Below are positions 1 through 8,388 of a DNA stretch of 49,834 bases, piece after piece. The translations under genes were made by a program, and so were the position numbers. The stretch is from Actinomycetota bacterium. Its GTDB lineage: Bacteria; Actinomycetota; Actinomycetes; S36-B12. The DNA is taken from contig CANFQC010000013.1 in NCBI GenBank assembly GCA_947449035.1, forward strand, positions 1-49,834, given 5' to 3'. The first letter of the stretch is position 1; each line of letters opens with the position of its first letter. The notes below the pieces were generated by a model. That model saw nothing but the letters and a program-made list of their open reading frames with translations, was not told the DNA's origin and made no database searches.

Positions 1-519
1 CTCTCGGCCGCGAACGGGCAGTTCATTGCGATGACTGCGAGCGCGTATCGGCGCATTGACGGTCACGCCGCAGTGAAGGCCGAGGTCATCGAAGATGTCG
101 CGCTGATGCGCGTGATCAAGACCGATGGCGGTCTCACCGAGACGATGGACGGCTCTCAGATTGCTCAGTGCCGGATGTACGAAGGCACGCAAGCAGTGGT
201 CGACGGCTACTCGAAGTCACTGTGGGCTGCTTTCAATGGTCCCGCGGGCTCGGTGGCCGTGAATGCCCTTCTCGTCGGGGCATTCGTGGTGCCGGCGGTC
301 GGCATGATCGCAGCACGTGACCGCACGACACGTCGAATCGGAGCAATCGGCTACGCCGCAGGAGTACTGAGTCGCACTCTGGTTGCTCAACGCACCGGCG
401 AATCCCTTGCCGCCGCTGCTGCGCAGCCTGCATCGATCGCCGCTTTCACAGCACTGAACGTCATCTCCTGGCGCCGACACCTGCAGGGCACGGCATCATG
501 GAAGGGCCGCTCGGTATGA
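1..519 (+). CDS. Glycosyltransferase family 2, C-terminal part (5' end outside window)
   Basis: The reading frame is open from base 1, so the gene starts upstream; 172 residues are visible. The conserved stretch NGQFIA, the EDVALMR motif and the CRMYEG segment are typical of the C-terminal half of the membrane-bound GT2 glycosyltransferases often found in carotenoid clusters (CrtQ-like). Two or three hydrophobic segments follow (about residues 83-105, 110-130 and 140-155). Its stop overlaps the ATG of the next gene in an ATGA junction at 516-519, so it is probably coupled to the downstream CrtI-type gene. A role in glycosylating a carotenoid end group is inferred from context. The acceptor is unknown, and a glycolipid acceptor is possible. 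Confidence 0.72.
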   Translation, partial: LSAANGQFIAMTASAYRRIDGHAAVKAEVIEDVALMRVIKTDGGLTETMDGSQIAQCRMYEGTQAVVDGYSKSLWAAFNGPAGSVAVNALLVGAFVVPAVGMIAARDRTTRRIGAIGYAAGVLSRTLVAQRTGESLAAAAAQPASIAAFTALNVISWRRHLQGTASWKGRSV

Positions 520-2012
520 GCCGTGTAATCGTCATCGGCGGCGGTGTCGGCGGCATGGCCACAGCGGCACGACTGTCGGTGAAAGGTCACACCGTCACAC
601 TGCTCGAGCAATCCGATCGACTTGGCGGCAAGCTCGGCCGTTACGAGCGCGATGGCTTTGTGTTCGACACCGGGCCTTCACTGTTCACCCTGCCTGCGGT
701 CTATCGCGACCTGTTCCTCAAGACCGGTGGCGCTCTGGAAGATGCAGTTGACCTGCAAGAGGTGGATCCCGCATTCGGATATCACTTCGCTGATGGCACA
801 AGTGTGGTGATCCCCGGCGTAAGCCCTGCACGAGCAGCCGAGGCCATGCAGGCAGCCTTCGGCGGCACCGCAGGCGCTGACTGGCGCACCTTCATGGATC
901 GCGCCGGAGCCATGTGGCGCATTACGCGCGAACCATTCCTGCAGTCGCCGCTTCCCGACTGGCGCACATTGATGTCGCTCGCGCGCAATCCCGGTGACGT
1001 GCGCACGATCGCCCCGTTCTCGACCTTGCGCAAACTCGGCCGCGAGTACCTCAAGGATCCGCGACAGCGTCAGCTTCTTGATCGCTACGCGACCTACACC
1101 GGCTCTGATCCGCGCCAGGCTCCTGCCGTGCTCGCGACAATTCCCTATATCGAGCAGACCTTCGGCGCTTGGCATCTCGGTGGCGGCGTCAGCGATCTTG
1201 CCCGCGCGCTCGAGCAGCGTCTGGGTGAGCGCGGAGTCACCGTGCGCCTGAACACCTCGGTCTCTCGCATCACACTCGCGAACGGTTCAGTCAGCGGAGT
1301 CGAACTCAGCGACGGAAGCGTTCTCGAGGCAGACATCGTCGTAGCCAATGCTGATGCATCACAGGTGTATGGAACGCTCGTCGATGACCCTCGCGCCCGC
1401 AAGGCCGATGATCGGCTCGCCAAGGCGACACCGTCACTCGCCGGCTTCGTCATGCTTCTCGCGGTCAATGGCCGAACAGATGGTCTTCAGCATCACAACG
1501 TGTGGTTCCCGAAGGACTACGACATGGAGTTCGATGACATCTTCGGTCGCACTCCCCGCCCGCCTCGAGATCCGGCGATCTATGTGTGCGCACCAGATGA
1601 CCCGAAGATGCGTCCGAATGACGACACCGAGGCATGGTTCGTGCTGATCAATGCGCCTCGACATTCCGCGACGGATGCAAAGGGCGCCATCGACTGGGAT
1701 GCACCCGGTCTCGCGGAGTCATATGGCACGCAGGTGCTTGACCTCCTGGCATCGCGCGGGATGGACATCCGCGATCGCATTCGCTGGAGCGAAACTCGCA
1801 CGCCTGCCGATCTCGAGCGACGCACGCTCGCTCCTGGCGGCTCGATCTATGGCACCTCGAGTAATGGCTCGCGTGCCGCATTCCAGCGACCGGCGAATCA
1901 GTCAGAGATCCCCGGGCTGTTTCTCGTCGGCGGATCCTCACATCCCGGTGGCGGCCTGCCGTTGGTCGGAATGGGTGCAGAGATCGTCGCCGAATTGATC
2001 GGTCGCGCCTGA
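516..2012 (+). CDS. CrtI-family carotenoid desaturase/oxidase (first copy)
   Basis: This is a 498-residue FAD-dependent oxidoreductase of the phytoene desaturase family. The dinucleotide-binding motif GGGVGG lies at residues 8-13, followed by LGGKLG. The C-terminal FAD signature around LFLVGGSSHPGGG leads into GMGAEIV. I chose the ATG at 516, which overlaps the upstream stop (ATGA) and puts the Rossmann motif right at the N-terminus; an in-frame ATG at 498 would add six residues. A second, more typical CrtI lies at 4067, so this copy probably modifies a later intermediate, like CrtD (3,4-desaturation) or CrtP/CrtNb (terminal oxidation). Pairing with a glycosyltransferase fits terminal oxidation followed by glycosylation. 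The exact reaction cannot be read from the sequence. Confidence 0.82.
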   Translation: MSRVIVIGGGVGGMATAARLSVKGHTVTLLEQSDRLGGKLGRYERDGFVFDTGPSLFTLPAVYRDLFLKTGGALEDAVDLQEVDPAFGYHFADGTSVVIPGVSPARAAEAMQAAFGGTAGADWRTFMDRAGAMWRITREPFLQSPLPDWRTLMSLARNPGDVRTIAPFSTLRKLGREYLKDPRQRQLLDRYATYTGSDPRQAPAVLATIPYIEQTFGAWHLGGGVSDLARALEQRLGERGVTVRLNTSVSRITLANGSVSGVELSDGSVLEADIVVANADASQVYGTLVDDPRARKADDRLAKATPSLAGFVMLLAVNGRTDGLQHHNVWFPKDYDMEFDDIFGRTPRPPRDPAIYVCAPDDPKMRPNDDTEAWFVLINAPRHSATDAKGAIDWDAPGLAESYGTQVLDLLASRGMDIRDRIRWSETRTPADLERRTLAPGGSIYGTSSNGSRAAFQRPANQSEIPGLFLVGGSSHPGGGLPLVGMGAEIVAELIGRA

Positions 2013-2020
2013 CGCGCGAC
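2002..2020. terminator. Short hairpin across the stops of two convergent genes
   Basis: Seven-base arms gtcgcgc (2002-2008) and gcgcgac (2014-2020) enclose a 5-nt loop. The hairpin covers the stop of the CrtI-type gene and touches the metF stop. It could act as a weak bidirectional terminator. There is no clear T tract. Confidence 0.35.
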
Positions 2021-2925
2021 TACTTCGCGTGAGCGCCGAGGCCAAGCGCCTCGTAGACCTGACGGGTCGAGCTTGAACGATTCAGTGTGTAGAAGTGAAT
2101 GCCGGGAGCACCCATGTCGAGAAGCTCCTGAGCCATCTCGGTAGCGACCTCGACGCCGAGGGCACGCACGGCGTCAGAGTCATCGGCGATCGCGTGGAAG
2201 CGGACGGCGAGCTCCTCAGGGAATTGCGCACCGGAGAGGGCGGCGAAGCGCTCGATCTGTGACACGTTGGTCACGGGCATGAGGCCGGGGACGATCGGCA
2301 TGGTGCATCCGTGCACTGCACTGCGATCGCGAAGGCGCGCGTAATCCTCGGCGCGGAAGAAGAACTGGGTGATCGCGAACTCGGCGCCGGCGTCCTGCTT
2401 CATCGCGAGCACTCGTGCGTCTTGCTCAAGATTGGGTGATTCAGGGTGACCCTCGGGGAAGGCAGCCACACCGATGCTGAAGTTGCCGAGTGACTCGATG
2501 AGTTCGACCAGCTCGGTGGCATTGGTCAGACCGTCGGGGTGGGGGTGCCAGTCGGCTTCCGGGCCGCCGGGCGGATCGCCGCGCAGGGCCAAGATCGTGT
2601 TAATGCCGGCAGCGGCGTACTGGCCGATGACCCCGCGCACCTCATCGCGGCTAGCGCCGACGCAGGTGAGGTGGGCCACGGGAAGCAGGGTGGTCTGCTC
2701 GGCGATCTGCTGGGTGATGCGGACGGTGCGATCACGAGTGGAGCCGCCGGCGCCGTAGGTGACCGACACGAAGCTGGGGTTCAGTGACTCGAGGTCACGA
2801 ACGGTCTCCCAGAGGGCGGTCTCGCCCTCGTCGGTCTTCGGGGGGAAGAGCTCGAAGGAGAAGGACCGCTCGCCCTCAGCCAATGCTTGCCCCAGGGACA
2901 GGCGTTCGGCGGAGGATTCAGACAT
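2020..2925 (-). CDS. metF: Methylenetetrahydrofolate reductase MetF
   Basis: This 301-residue protein matches the usual MetF length. It reduces 5,10-methylene-THF to 5-methyl-THF with FAD and supplies methyl groups for methionine synthesis. FSFELFPPK at residues 22-30 holds the catalytic glutamate (E25). Other family segments include VTYGAGGS, LTCVG, the FAD-binding LALRGDPP, and ITQFFF. The frame stays open into the opposite crtE gene, but the protein family begins at ATG 2925. That start sits 7 nt after a TAGGCT hexamer (2933-2938), so the mRNA is probably leaderless. This leaves no room for a SAM or cobalamin riboswitch. It is divergent from crtE and convergent with the CrtI-type gene. Confidence 0.95.
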   Translation of the reverse strand: MSESSAERLSLGQALAEGERSFSFELFPPKTDEGETALWETVRDLESLNPSFVSVTYGAGGSTRDRTVRITQQIAEQTTLLPVAHLTCVGASRDEVRGVIGQYAAAGINTILALRGDPPGGPEADWHPHPDGLTNATELVELIESLGNFSIGVAAFPEGHPESPNLEQDARVLAMKQDAGAEFAITQFFFRAEDYARLRDRSAVHGCTMPIVPGLMPVTNVSQIERFAALSGAQFPEELAVRFHAIADDSDAVRALGVEVATEMAQELLDMGAPGIHFYTLNRSSSTRQVYEALGLGAHAK

Positions 2926-2932
2926 GGGGTGA

Positions 2933-2988
2933 AGCCTACGGTGCATGCCCTTCTCGGGCATGCAGGGTGGGAAGCGCTCCCGTAGGCT
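2933..2988. promoter_or_regulatory. Divergent leaderless promoters of metF and crtE with nested inverted repeats
   Basis: TAGGCT occurs on both strands: 2933-2938 read toward metF (7 nt before its ATG) and 2983-2988 read toward crtE (6 nt before its GTG). The two hexamers form the ends of a 9-bp inverted repeat, agcctacgg (2933-2941) and ccgtaggct (2980-2988). Inside is a second, perfect 9-bp inverted repeat, tgcatgccc (2942-2950) and gggcatgca (2956-2964), with a 5-nt spacer. The inner repeat is placed like an operator that could control both promoters. No regulator can be named. Confidence 0.6.
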
Positions 2989-2994
2989 CACCTC

Positions 2995-4065
2995 GTGACC
3001 TCGCCCCTGGATGCTGCTGACCTTCGGGCCCGCGTCCAGCCGCTCATCGATACCGCACTGGTCGAGCAAGGAGTCATCCTCACCTCGGTCGGTGACGATC
3101 TCACCCCCATGATCGAGTCCCTTCAAGGCCTGCTGGCCGGCGGCAAGCGCCTGCGCCCGGCCTTTTGCTACTGGGGCTGGCGCAGCACCGGCTTCGATCC
3201 CGCCCTCGACGACCAGGCAATGAAGGCAGCCGCCTCCCTGGAGTTCCTGCAGGCCTGCGCCCTCATTCATGACGATGTCATGGACGGCTCCGACACCCGT
3301 CGCGGCATGCCTGCTGCTCATCGCCGCTTCGCTCACCTGCATCGCGGCGAAGGTTGGTCGGGTTCCCCCGAGAACTTCGGTTTGGGCGCAGCAATCCTGC
3401 TCGGTGATCTGTGCCTGTCATGGGCCGACGAAATGCTGCTCGGAAGCGGAATGCCTGCCGAGGCCACGAACCGCGCGAAGGCCGTCTACGACGTCATGCG
3501 CACCGAACTGATGGCCGGCCAGTACCTCGACCTACTTGAGCAGGCGCGTGGCGGCGGCTCAGTCGAGCGTGCACTTCGGGTCGTGCGCTACAAGTCGGCT
3601 AAGTACACGATCGAGCGTCCGCTACATGTCGGTGCCGCACTTGCCGGGGCATCACCCGAGGTCTTCGAGGCCTTGTCGGGCTACGGCCTGCCGCTCGGCG
3701 AAGCTTTCCAGCTGCGCGATGACATCCTCGGCGTCTTCGGCGATCCGGCCGAGACAGGCAAGCCCGCAGGCGATGATCTTCGCGAAGGCAAGCGCACCGT
3801 GCTCATCGCCATCGCGCATGAGCGCGCGAACCCCCACCAGGAGCGCACCTTGCGCGAACTCGTCGGCGACCAGGGGCTTGATGCCTCCGGTGTCACCGAA
3901 TTGCGCACGATCATTGCCGACACCGGCGCACTCGAATACACCGAGAACCTCATCACCGAACTTCTCGAGACCTCGTTGAATGCGGTCACGCATCCAGGTA
4001 TCTCCGCCGAGGGCCAGGAGATCCTCACCCAGCTTGCCTATGCAGCAACCAAACGATCGGTCTGA
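2995..4065 (+). CDS. crtE: Geranylgeranyl diphosphate synthase (polyprenyl synthetase)
   Basis: This 356-residue trans-isoprenyl diphosphate synthase has the first Asp-rich motif DDVMD at residues 93-97 and the second motif DDILG near residue 242. It should condense IPP with allylic diphosphates to make GGPP for the carotenoid pathway, and may also feed other prenyl lipids. The start is a GTG placed 6 nt after TAGGCT, with no Shine-Dalgarno site, so the transcript is probably leaderless. The gene heads a run crtE-crtI-mannosyltransferase-crtB; crtI begins 1 nt after its stop. From memory the position corresponds to idsA2 of M. tuberculosis, next to metF. The product chain length is inferred from context. 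Confidence 0.93.
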   Translation: MTSPLDAADLRARVQPLIDTALVEQGVILTSVGDDLTPMIESLQGLLAGGKRLRPAFCYWGWRSTGFDPALDDQAMKAAASLEFLQACALIHDDVMDGSDTRRGMPAAHRRFAHLHRGEGWSGSPENFGLGAAILLGDLCLSWADEMLLGSGMPAEATNRAKAVYDVMRTELMAGQYLDLLEQARGGGSVERALRVVRYKSAKYTIERPLHVGAALAGASPEVFEALSGYGLPLGEAFQLRDDILGVFGDPAETGKPAGDDLREGKRTVLIAIAHERANPHQERTLRELVGDQGLDASGVTELRTIIADTGALEYTENLITELLETSLNAVTHPGISAEGQEILTQLAYAATKRSV

Positions 4066-4066
4066 C

Positions 4067-5617
4067 ATGAACCCGCTCTCCCGCTGGATCCCCACCGGCA
4101 CTCCTCGCACCGTCACGGGCCCGACCGACAACGTCGTCATCGTGGGCGCCGGCCTCGCCGGGCTCTCGACGGCGATGCGACTGGCAGGTGCGGGCCGCAA
4201 GGTCACCGTGATCGAAAGCGAGTCCGTGCCGGGCGGTCGTGCGGGCCGACTGAATCTCACCTCGCCCGATGGCGTGTTCCGGATCGACACCGGCCCCACC
4301 GTGCTGACCATGCCCGATCTCATCGCCGACTGCTTCGACTGCCTCGGCGAGGAGATGAGCGACTGGCTGACCCTCGAGCCCGTGGCGCCGCTGTATCGCT
4401 CGTTCTATCCCGATGGCTCGGTACTCGACGTGCACTCCAATGTCGATGAGATGGCCGCCGAGATCGAATTAGTAATCGGCCCTGACGAGGCTGCCGGCTA
4501 CCGCCGCTACGTCGATTTCGTCTCCAAGCTCTACAAGTACGAGATGAAGGACTTCATCGATCGCAATATCGACTCCCCGCTCGACCTGCTGACCCCGGAT
4601 CTTGCGAAGCTCGTCGCGATCGGCGGCTTCCGCAAACTCGCACCGAAGGTGCGCGAGTTCATGAAGGATCCCCGCACCGAGCGAATCTTCTCCTTCCAGG
4701 CGATGTATGCCGGGCTGTCGCCGTACGACGCACTTGCCATCTATGCAGTGATCGCCTACATGGATTCAGTAGCGGGTGTCTTCTTCCCCAAGGGTGGAAT
4801 GCATGCTCTGCCCGAGGCGATGGCCAAGGCAGCCGAGAAGCACGGTGTCACGTTCATGTACGACACGACGGTCACCTCCGTCGAAACCTCAGGCAACCGC
4901 GCTGTCGCAGTTCTCACCTCGAATGGCGAGCGCATCGCGGCCGACACTGTCGTACTGAACCCTGACCTGCCGGTTGCCTATCGCGATCTGCTCGGCAAGG
5001 AGCCCTGGTCGGTGCGGCGCCTGAATTACTCACCCTCGTGCTTCCTGCTGCTCGCCGGCTCGAGTGCGAAGTACACGAAGACCACTCATCACAACATTCA
5101 CTTCGGCAAGTCGTGGCGCGGCGTGTTCGATGAGCTGATCGACAAGCAGCAGCTCATGAGCGATCCGAGCATCCTCGTCACGAACCCCACGTACTCAGAT
5201 CCCGACCTTGCACCCGCAGGCAAGGAGATCTACTACGTGCTTTTCCCGACGCCAAACCTCGATGCAGATATCGACTGGCGCGTCGAGGCTCCCCGCTACC
5301 GAGATCACATGGTCGAGATGCTCGAGAAGCGTGGCTACATCGGCTTCGGCGATGCCATCGAGGTTGAGAGCACGACCTCCCCGCTCGACTGGCAGGCACG
5401 CGGCATGGAGCGCGGCGCTCCCTTCGCGGCTGCGCACTCGTTCTTGCAGACCGGCCCGTTTAGGCCAAGCAACATCTGGGGAGAAAACGTCGTCTTCACC
5501 GGCTCGGGCACGCAGCCCGGCGTCGGCGTGCCGATGGTGCTGATCTCCGGCCGACTCGCGGCCGAGCGCATCACCGGTGTCGATCACTCGTATTCCTCGC
5601 GCGCCCGTAGGGTCTAA
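4067..5617 (+). CDS. crtI: Phytoene desaturase CrtI (second CrtI-type copy)
   Basis: This 516-residue FAD enzyme has GAGLAG at residues 27-32 and PGGRAG after the first beta-alpha-beta unit. The segments FSFQAMYAGLSP and YAVIAYMDSV resemble classical phytoene desaturases, and the C-terminal FAD signature is GTQPGVGVPM. It should desaturate phytoene stepwise to lycopene. The chosen ATG lies 1 nt after the crtE stop, and no clear Shine-Dalgarno precedes it, which suggests reinitiation after crtE. The frame is open further upstream, but that part overlaps crtE and has no family similarity. The last codons contain a TAGGGT hexamer that may be the promoter of the next gene. Confidence 0.93.
   Translation: MNPLSRWIPTGTPRTVTGPTDNVVIVGAGLAGLSTAMRLAGAGRKVTVIESESVPGGRAGRLNLTSPDGVFRIDTGPTVLTMPDLIADCFDCLGEEMSDWLTLEPVAPLYRSFYPDGSVLDVHSNVDEMAAEIELVIGPDEAAGYRRYVDFVSKLYKYEMKDFIDRNIDSPLDLLTPDLAKLVAIGGFRKLAPKVREFMKDPRTERIFSFQAMYAGLSPYDALAIYAVIAYMDSVAGVFFPKGGMHALPEAMAKAAEKHGVTFMYDTTVTSVETSGNRAVAVLTSNGERIAADTVVLNPDLPVAYRDLLGKEPWSVRRLNYSPSCFLLLAGSSAKYTKTTHHNIHFGKSWRGVFDELIDKQQLMSDPSILVTNPTYSDPDLAPAGKEIYYVLFPTPNLDADIDWRVEAPRYRDHMVEMLEKRGYIGFGDAIEVESTTSPLDWQARGMERGAPFAAAHSFLQTGPFRPSNIWGENVVFTGSGTQPGVGVPMVLISGRLAAERITGVDHSYSSRARRV
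5608..5613 (+). promoter_or_regulatory. -10 hexamer TAGGGT inside the crtI 3' end
   Basis: TAGGGT lies 6 nt before the GTG at 5620, within the last codons of crtI. It would allow a separate leaderless transcript of the mannosyltransferase gene and crtB. Confidence 0.5.
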
Positions 5618-5619
5618 CC

Positions 5620-7074
5620 GTGTCGAACGGCCGGGCTTTCGTGCTGCGCCACGGCCTGCCGGGCCTGGCCGGAACGGGGCTCGTCGCCATCGGCGCGCTG
5701 GGAATCGGTTGGCTTCCACTCGAAACCAACCTCCTCTCCAATCCGCTGGTCAGCTCACTTCACAGTTCGCTCACCGGTTCGCTGATCGCCCGCGCCTTTG
5801 TCTTCATCGGCCTGGCCGTGCTACTGCAGTCATGGCTGGTGCTCGGCGCCGAACTTCGAGTCGTCCATCGCACGCGCGACATCCTCGGCGTGCTCGCACT
5901 CTGGTCAATTCCGCTGCTACTCGCTCCCCCGCTCTTCAGCCGCGACGTGTACTCGTATTACGTGCAAGGTCGCCTGCTCGACTCCGGAATCGATCCGACA
6001 AGCAATGGAGTCGGCAGTGTCTCGGGCTGGTTCCAAGATGGCGCCGACCCGATGTGGGCCGAAGCACCAACCCCCTACGGCCCCCTCTTCCTGATGATCG
6101 AGCGCGCGGTGGCGACCTTTGCTCACCCAAATGCCTATCTCGCCAGCATCATGTTCCGTCTCGTCGCCATCATCGGAGTCGTACTGCTGGCGATTTACGT
6201 GCCGCGCCTGGCACGCAGTCTTGGCGTGAACGAAGGCCGAGCACTGTGGCTCGGCGTGCTCAACCCGCTGATCCTCATGCACTTCATCTCTGGTGCACAT
6301 AACGATGCGCTCATGGTCGGACTGCTCGTGGCCGGCCTGAGTCTGGCCGCCTGCAATCGATGCGTGTGGGGCGGCGTGCTCGTCGCGGGTGCCGCATGCG
6401 TCAAGCCCATCGCTCTCATCGCACTGCCTTTTGTCGGCCTGCTGTGGGCAGGAATGAACTCGAGCTGGTGGGTGCGCATTAAGGCGTGGCTGATCACCGC
6501 GCTCGTTGCGGGTATCACCATCGTGTGCGTCTATCGCATCGCCGATACCGGCTACGGCGTGATCAGCGCCGCCTTCAGTACACCCTCTGGTGTGCTCACC
6601 TGGCTGTCACCATCGACGGCAATCGGACAGATCATCGGCTACGCGACCACGTGGTTGGGCCTGACTGCTGATGGCATGAGCGCAGTCGCCGTGGTGCGGG
6701 CCATCGCGAGCCTTGCTGCACTCGTCATCGTCGCCTGGCTGATTTTGCGCCCAGGCACCAGAAATCCAGTGCGTGGCGCCGCCTTGGCCTTGGCCACCGT
6801 GGTCGTTCTCGGGCCGGTGATCCAGCCCTGGTACCTGCTGTGGTTCCTGCCGCTCTTTGCCGCTTCGGGCCTCACAGGTCGCGAAACCCAGATCGCCGTT
6901 CTCGCCACGGCGGCCTTCACTGTGCACGGAATGGTGGAGAGCAGCGCGACATCCGATAACTTCCTTGACGTGACTGATGGCATCACCTTCTTGCTCGCCG
7001 TGGCAATCACCGCAGTGATCTTGCTTGCGAGCCCGCGCGAGCGTCGACTCGTGCTCGGCGGTGATCCCGCATGA
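5620..7074 (+). CDS. MptB-like polyprenol-phosphomannose-dependent alpha-1,6-mannosyltransferase
   Basis: This 484-residue polytopic membrane protein has about 11-13 hydrophobic segments. The extracellular loop after the second or third segment contains SRDVYSYYVQGRLL, the acidic motif region typical of GT-C enzymes of the MptA/MptB family. QPWYLLWFLPL lies near the C-terminus. Family members add alpha-1,6-mannose to lipomannan-type glycolipids using polyprenyl-phosphate mannose on the outer membrane face. The start is GTG, 6 nt after TAGGGT. Its stop overlaps the crtB ATG (ATGA at 7071). The place next to GGPP synthase matches mptA in mycobacteria (from memory). A direct link to carotenoids is not shown. 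Confidence 0.82.
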   Translation: MSNGRAFVLRHGLPGLAGTGLVAIGALGIGWLPLETNLLSNPLVSSLHSSLTGSLIARAFVFIGLAVLLQSWLVLGAELRVVHRTRDILGVLALWSIPLLLAPPLFSRDVYSYYVQGRLLDSGIDPTSNGVGSVSGWFQDGADPMWAEAPTPYGPLFLMIERAVATFAHPNAYLASIMFRLVAIIGVVLLAIYVPRLARSLGVNEGRALWLGVLNPLILMHFISGAHNDALMVGLLVAGLSLAACNRCVWGGVLVAGAACVKPIALIALPFVGLLWAGMNSSWWVRIKAWLITALVAGITIVCVYRIADTGYGVISAAFSTPSGVLTWLSPSTAIGQIIGYATTWLGLTADGMSAVAVVRAIASLAALVIVAWLILRPGTRNPVRGAALALATVVVLGPVIQPWYLLWFLPLFAASGLTGRETQIAVLATAAFTVHGMVESSATSDNFLDVTDGITFLLAVAITAVILLASPRERRLVLGGDPA

Positions 7075-8042
7075 GCAAGCGCGATCTCGACGAGGCAGGC
7101 ATCATCGGGCAGCAGATGCGCGAGTCATATGAACTGTGCCGTGAGCTGAATAAGAAGTACGGCCGCACCTACTACCTCGCGACCTTGCTCCTGCCGCCGG
7201 GCAAGAGGCCCTACGTGCACGCGCTTTACGGCTTCGCCCGCTACGCCGACGAAATCGTCGATGACTTGAACTCGACCCTCACTGACGAAGAGAAGGCCGA
7301 GTGGCTTCGTGGCTGGGGCGAGGGCTTCCTCGCGGATGTCGCCCGTGGTCACTCCGATGACCCGGTATGTCGCGCAGTGGTCGACACAGTGCTGCGCTGG
7401 AACATCCCACTTGAGTACTTCACGGCCTTCCTGCACTCGATGACCATGGATCTCACCGTGACCGAGTACCGCACCTTCGATGATCTCTATGAGTACGTGT
7501 ACGGCTCCGCGGCGGTCATCGGTTTGCAGATGGTGCCGATTCTCGAGCCCGAAGCGCCAGAGGCCTTCGATCGCGCGCGAGACCTGGGCATTGCCTTCCA
7601 GCTTGCGAACTTCATTCGCGACGTCAACGAGGATCTCGATCGCGGACGCGTGTACCTGCCTCTCGACGATCTGGCCGAATTCGGCGTGACTCGCGCAGAT
7701 CTTGAGAAGCGCGTAGCCACCCCCGCGGTCAAGGCCGCACTTGCCGCGCAGATCGCTCGAGTGAAGGATCTCGAAGAGCGCTCACGCTCAGGTATTGCAC
7801 TGCTGCATCCGTCTTCACGCGATTGCATTGAGGCAGCGCGCATCCTGTACTGCGGCATCGTCGACGAGGTCGTCAATCAGGACTACGAGGTGTTCAGCAC
7901 TCGCGCCACCGTGCCGATGCGTCGCAGGCTCGCCGTGGCACTGCCTGCCTGGCGCCGCGCACGCAAGGCTCGACGGACATTCGGCCCCGGTCACGTGCAG
8001 GGAATCAGCCCCGGCGATACCACCGCGGAGGCCCGGCCGTAG
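7071..8042 (+). CDS. crtB: Phytoene synthase CrtB
   Basis: This 323-residue squalene/phytoene synthase joins two GGPP molecules head to head to give phytoene. Both Asp-rich motifs are present: DEIVDD at residues 60-65, and DVNED at 184-188, followed by RGRVYLP. FQLANFIRD is the usual signature. The start overlaps the upstream stop (ATGA). The last 38 bases overlap the 3' end of crtYd on the other strand, so the two transcripts converge with no spacer. It is the committed carotenoid step, and its products are used by the crtI gene upstream. Confidence 0.95.
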   Translation: MSKRDLDEAGIIGQQMRESYELCRELNKKYGRTYYLATLLLPPGKRPYVHALYGFARYADEIVDDLNSTLTDEEKAEWLRGWGEGFLADVARGHSDDPVCRAVVDTVLRWNIPLEYFTAFLHSMTMDLTVTEYRTFDDLYEYVYGSAAVIGLQMVPILEPEAPEAFDRARDLGIAFQLANFIRDVNEDLDRGRVYLPLDDLAEFGVTRADLEKRVATPAVKAALAAQIARVKDLEERSRSGIALLHPSSRDCIEAARILYCGIVDEVVNQDYEVFSTRATVPMRRRLAVALPAWRRARKARRTFGPGHVQGISPGDTTAEARP

Positions 8043-8388
8043 GAGTGCGCTGCACTCCCCTGCGCCCCCAGAAGATCCACAGCGACAGCGACAGCAGCAC
8101 GATCGCGAAGCCGAAGAGCAGATCTTCGACAGGTGCATAGGCAAGGCGTCCGTCACCGATAAACGGCGGTGGGCCGTCAACCGGTGAACTACTACCGATG
8201 ATCGCGTCACCGTCGTACTTCACAATGCCGAAGCCGGTGAACATGCCGTTCGTGATGAGCTGGAAGAACACGATGATCGCGTATGAGGCCCAGAAGACCT
8301 TGCGGGTGATCAGTCGGGTGCGTAGTAACCACATGTCGACGATCACCATGAGGATGACAGCCACGACTCCCAGTTGCGTATAGGTCAT
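8005..8388 (-). CDS. crtYd: Lycopene cyclase subunit CrtYd/CrtYf type
   Basis: This 127-residue membrane protein has three predicted helices and carries PVEDLLFGF, the acidic motif of the lycopene cyclase domain. It is the second half of the heterodimeric actinobacterial cyclase (CrtYcYd for beta-carotene, or CrtYeYf for C50 carotenoids). The start ATG at 8388 overlaps the crtYc stop in an ATGA junction. The 3' end overlaps crtB by 38 bases. No lycopene elongase (crtEb, UbiA family) is visible in the window, so beta- or gamma-type C40 rings are as likely as C50 products. The crtYd/crtYf choice is therefore open. Confidence 0.85.
   Translation of the reverse strand: MTYTQLGVVAVILMVIVDMWLLRTRLITRKVFWASYAIIVFFQLITNGMFTGFGIVKYDGDAIIGSSSPVDGPPPFIGDGRLAYAPVEDLLFGFAIVLLSLSLWIFWGRRGVQRTPTAGPPRWYRRG

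Noticed and set aside
2926-3342. 139-residue N-terminal extension of MetF
   Set aside because: It runs through crtE in antisense and lies upstream of the leaderless start. MetF family similarity begins at 2925.
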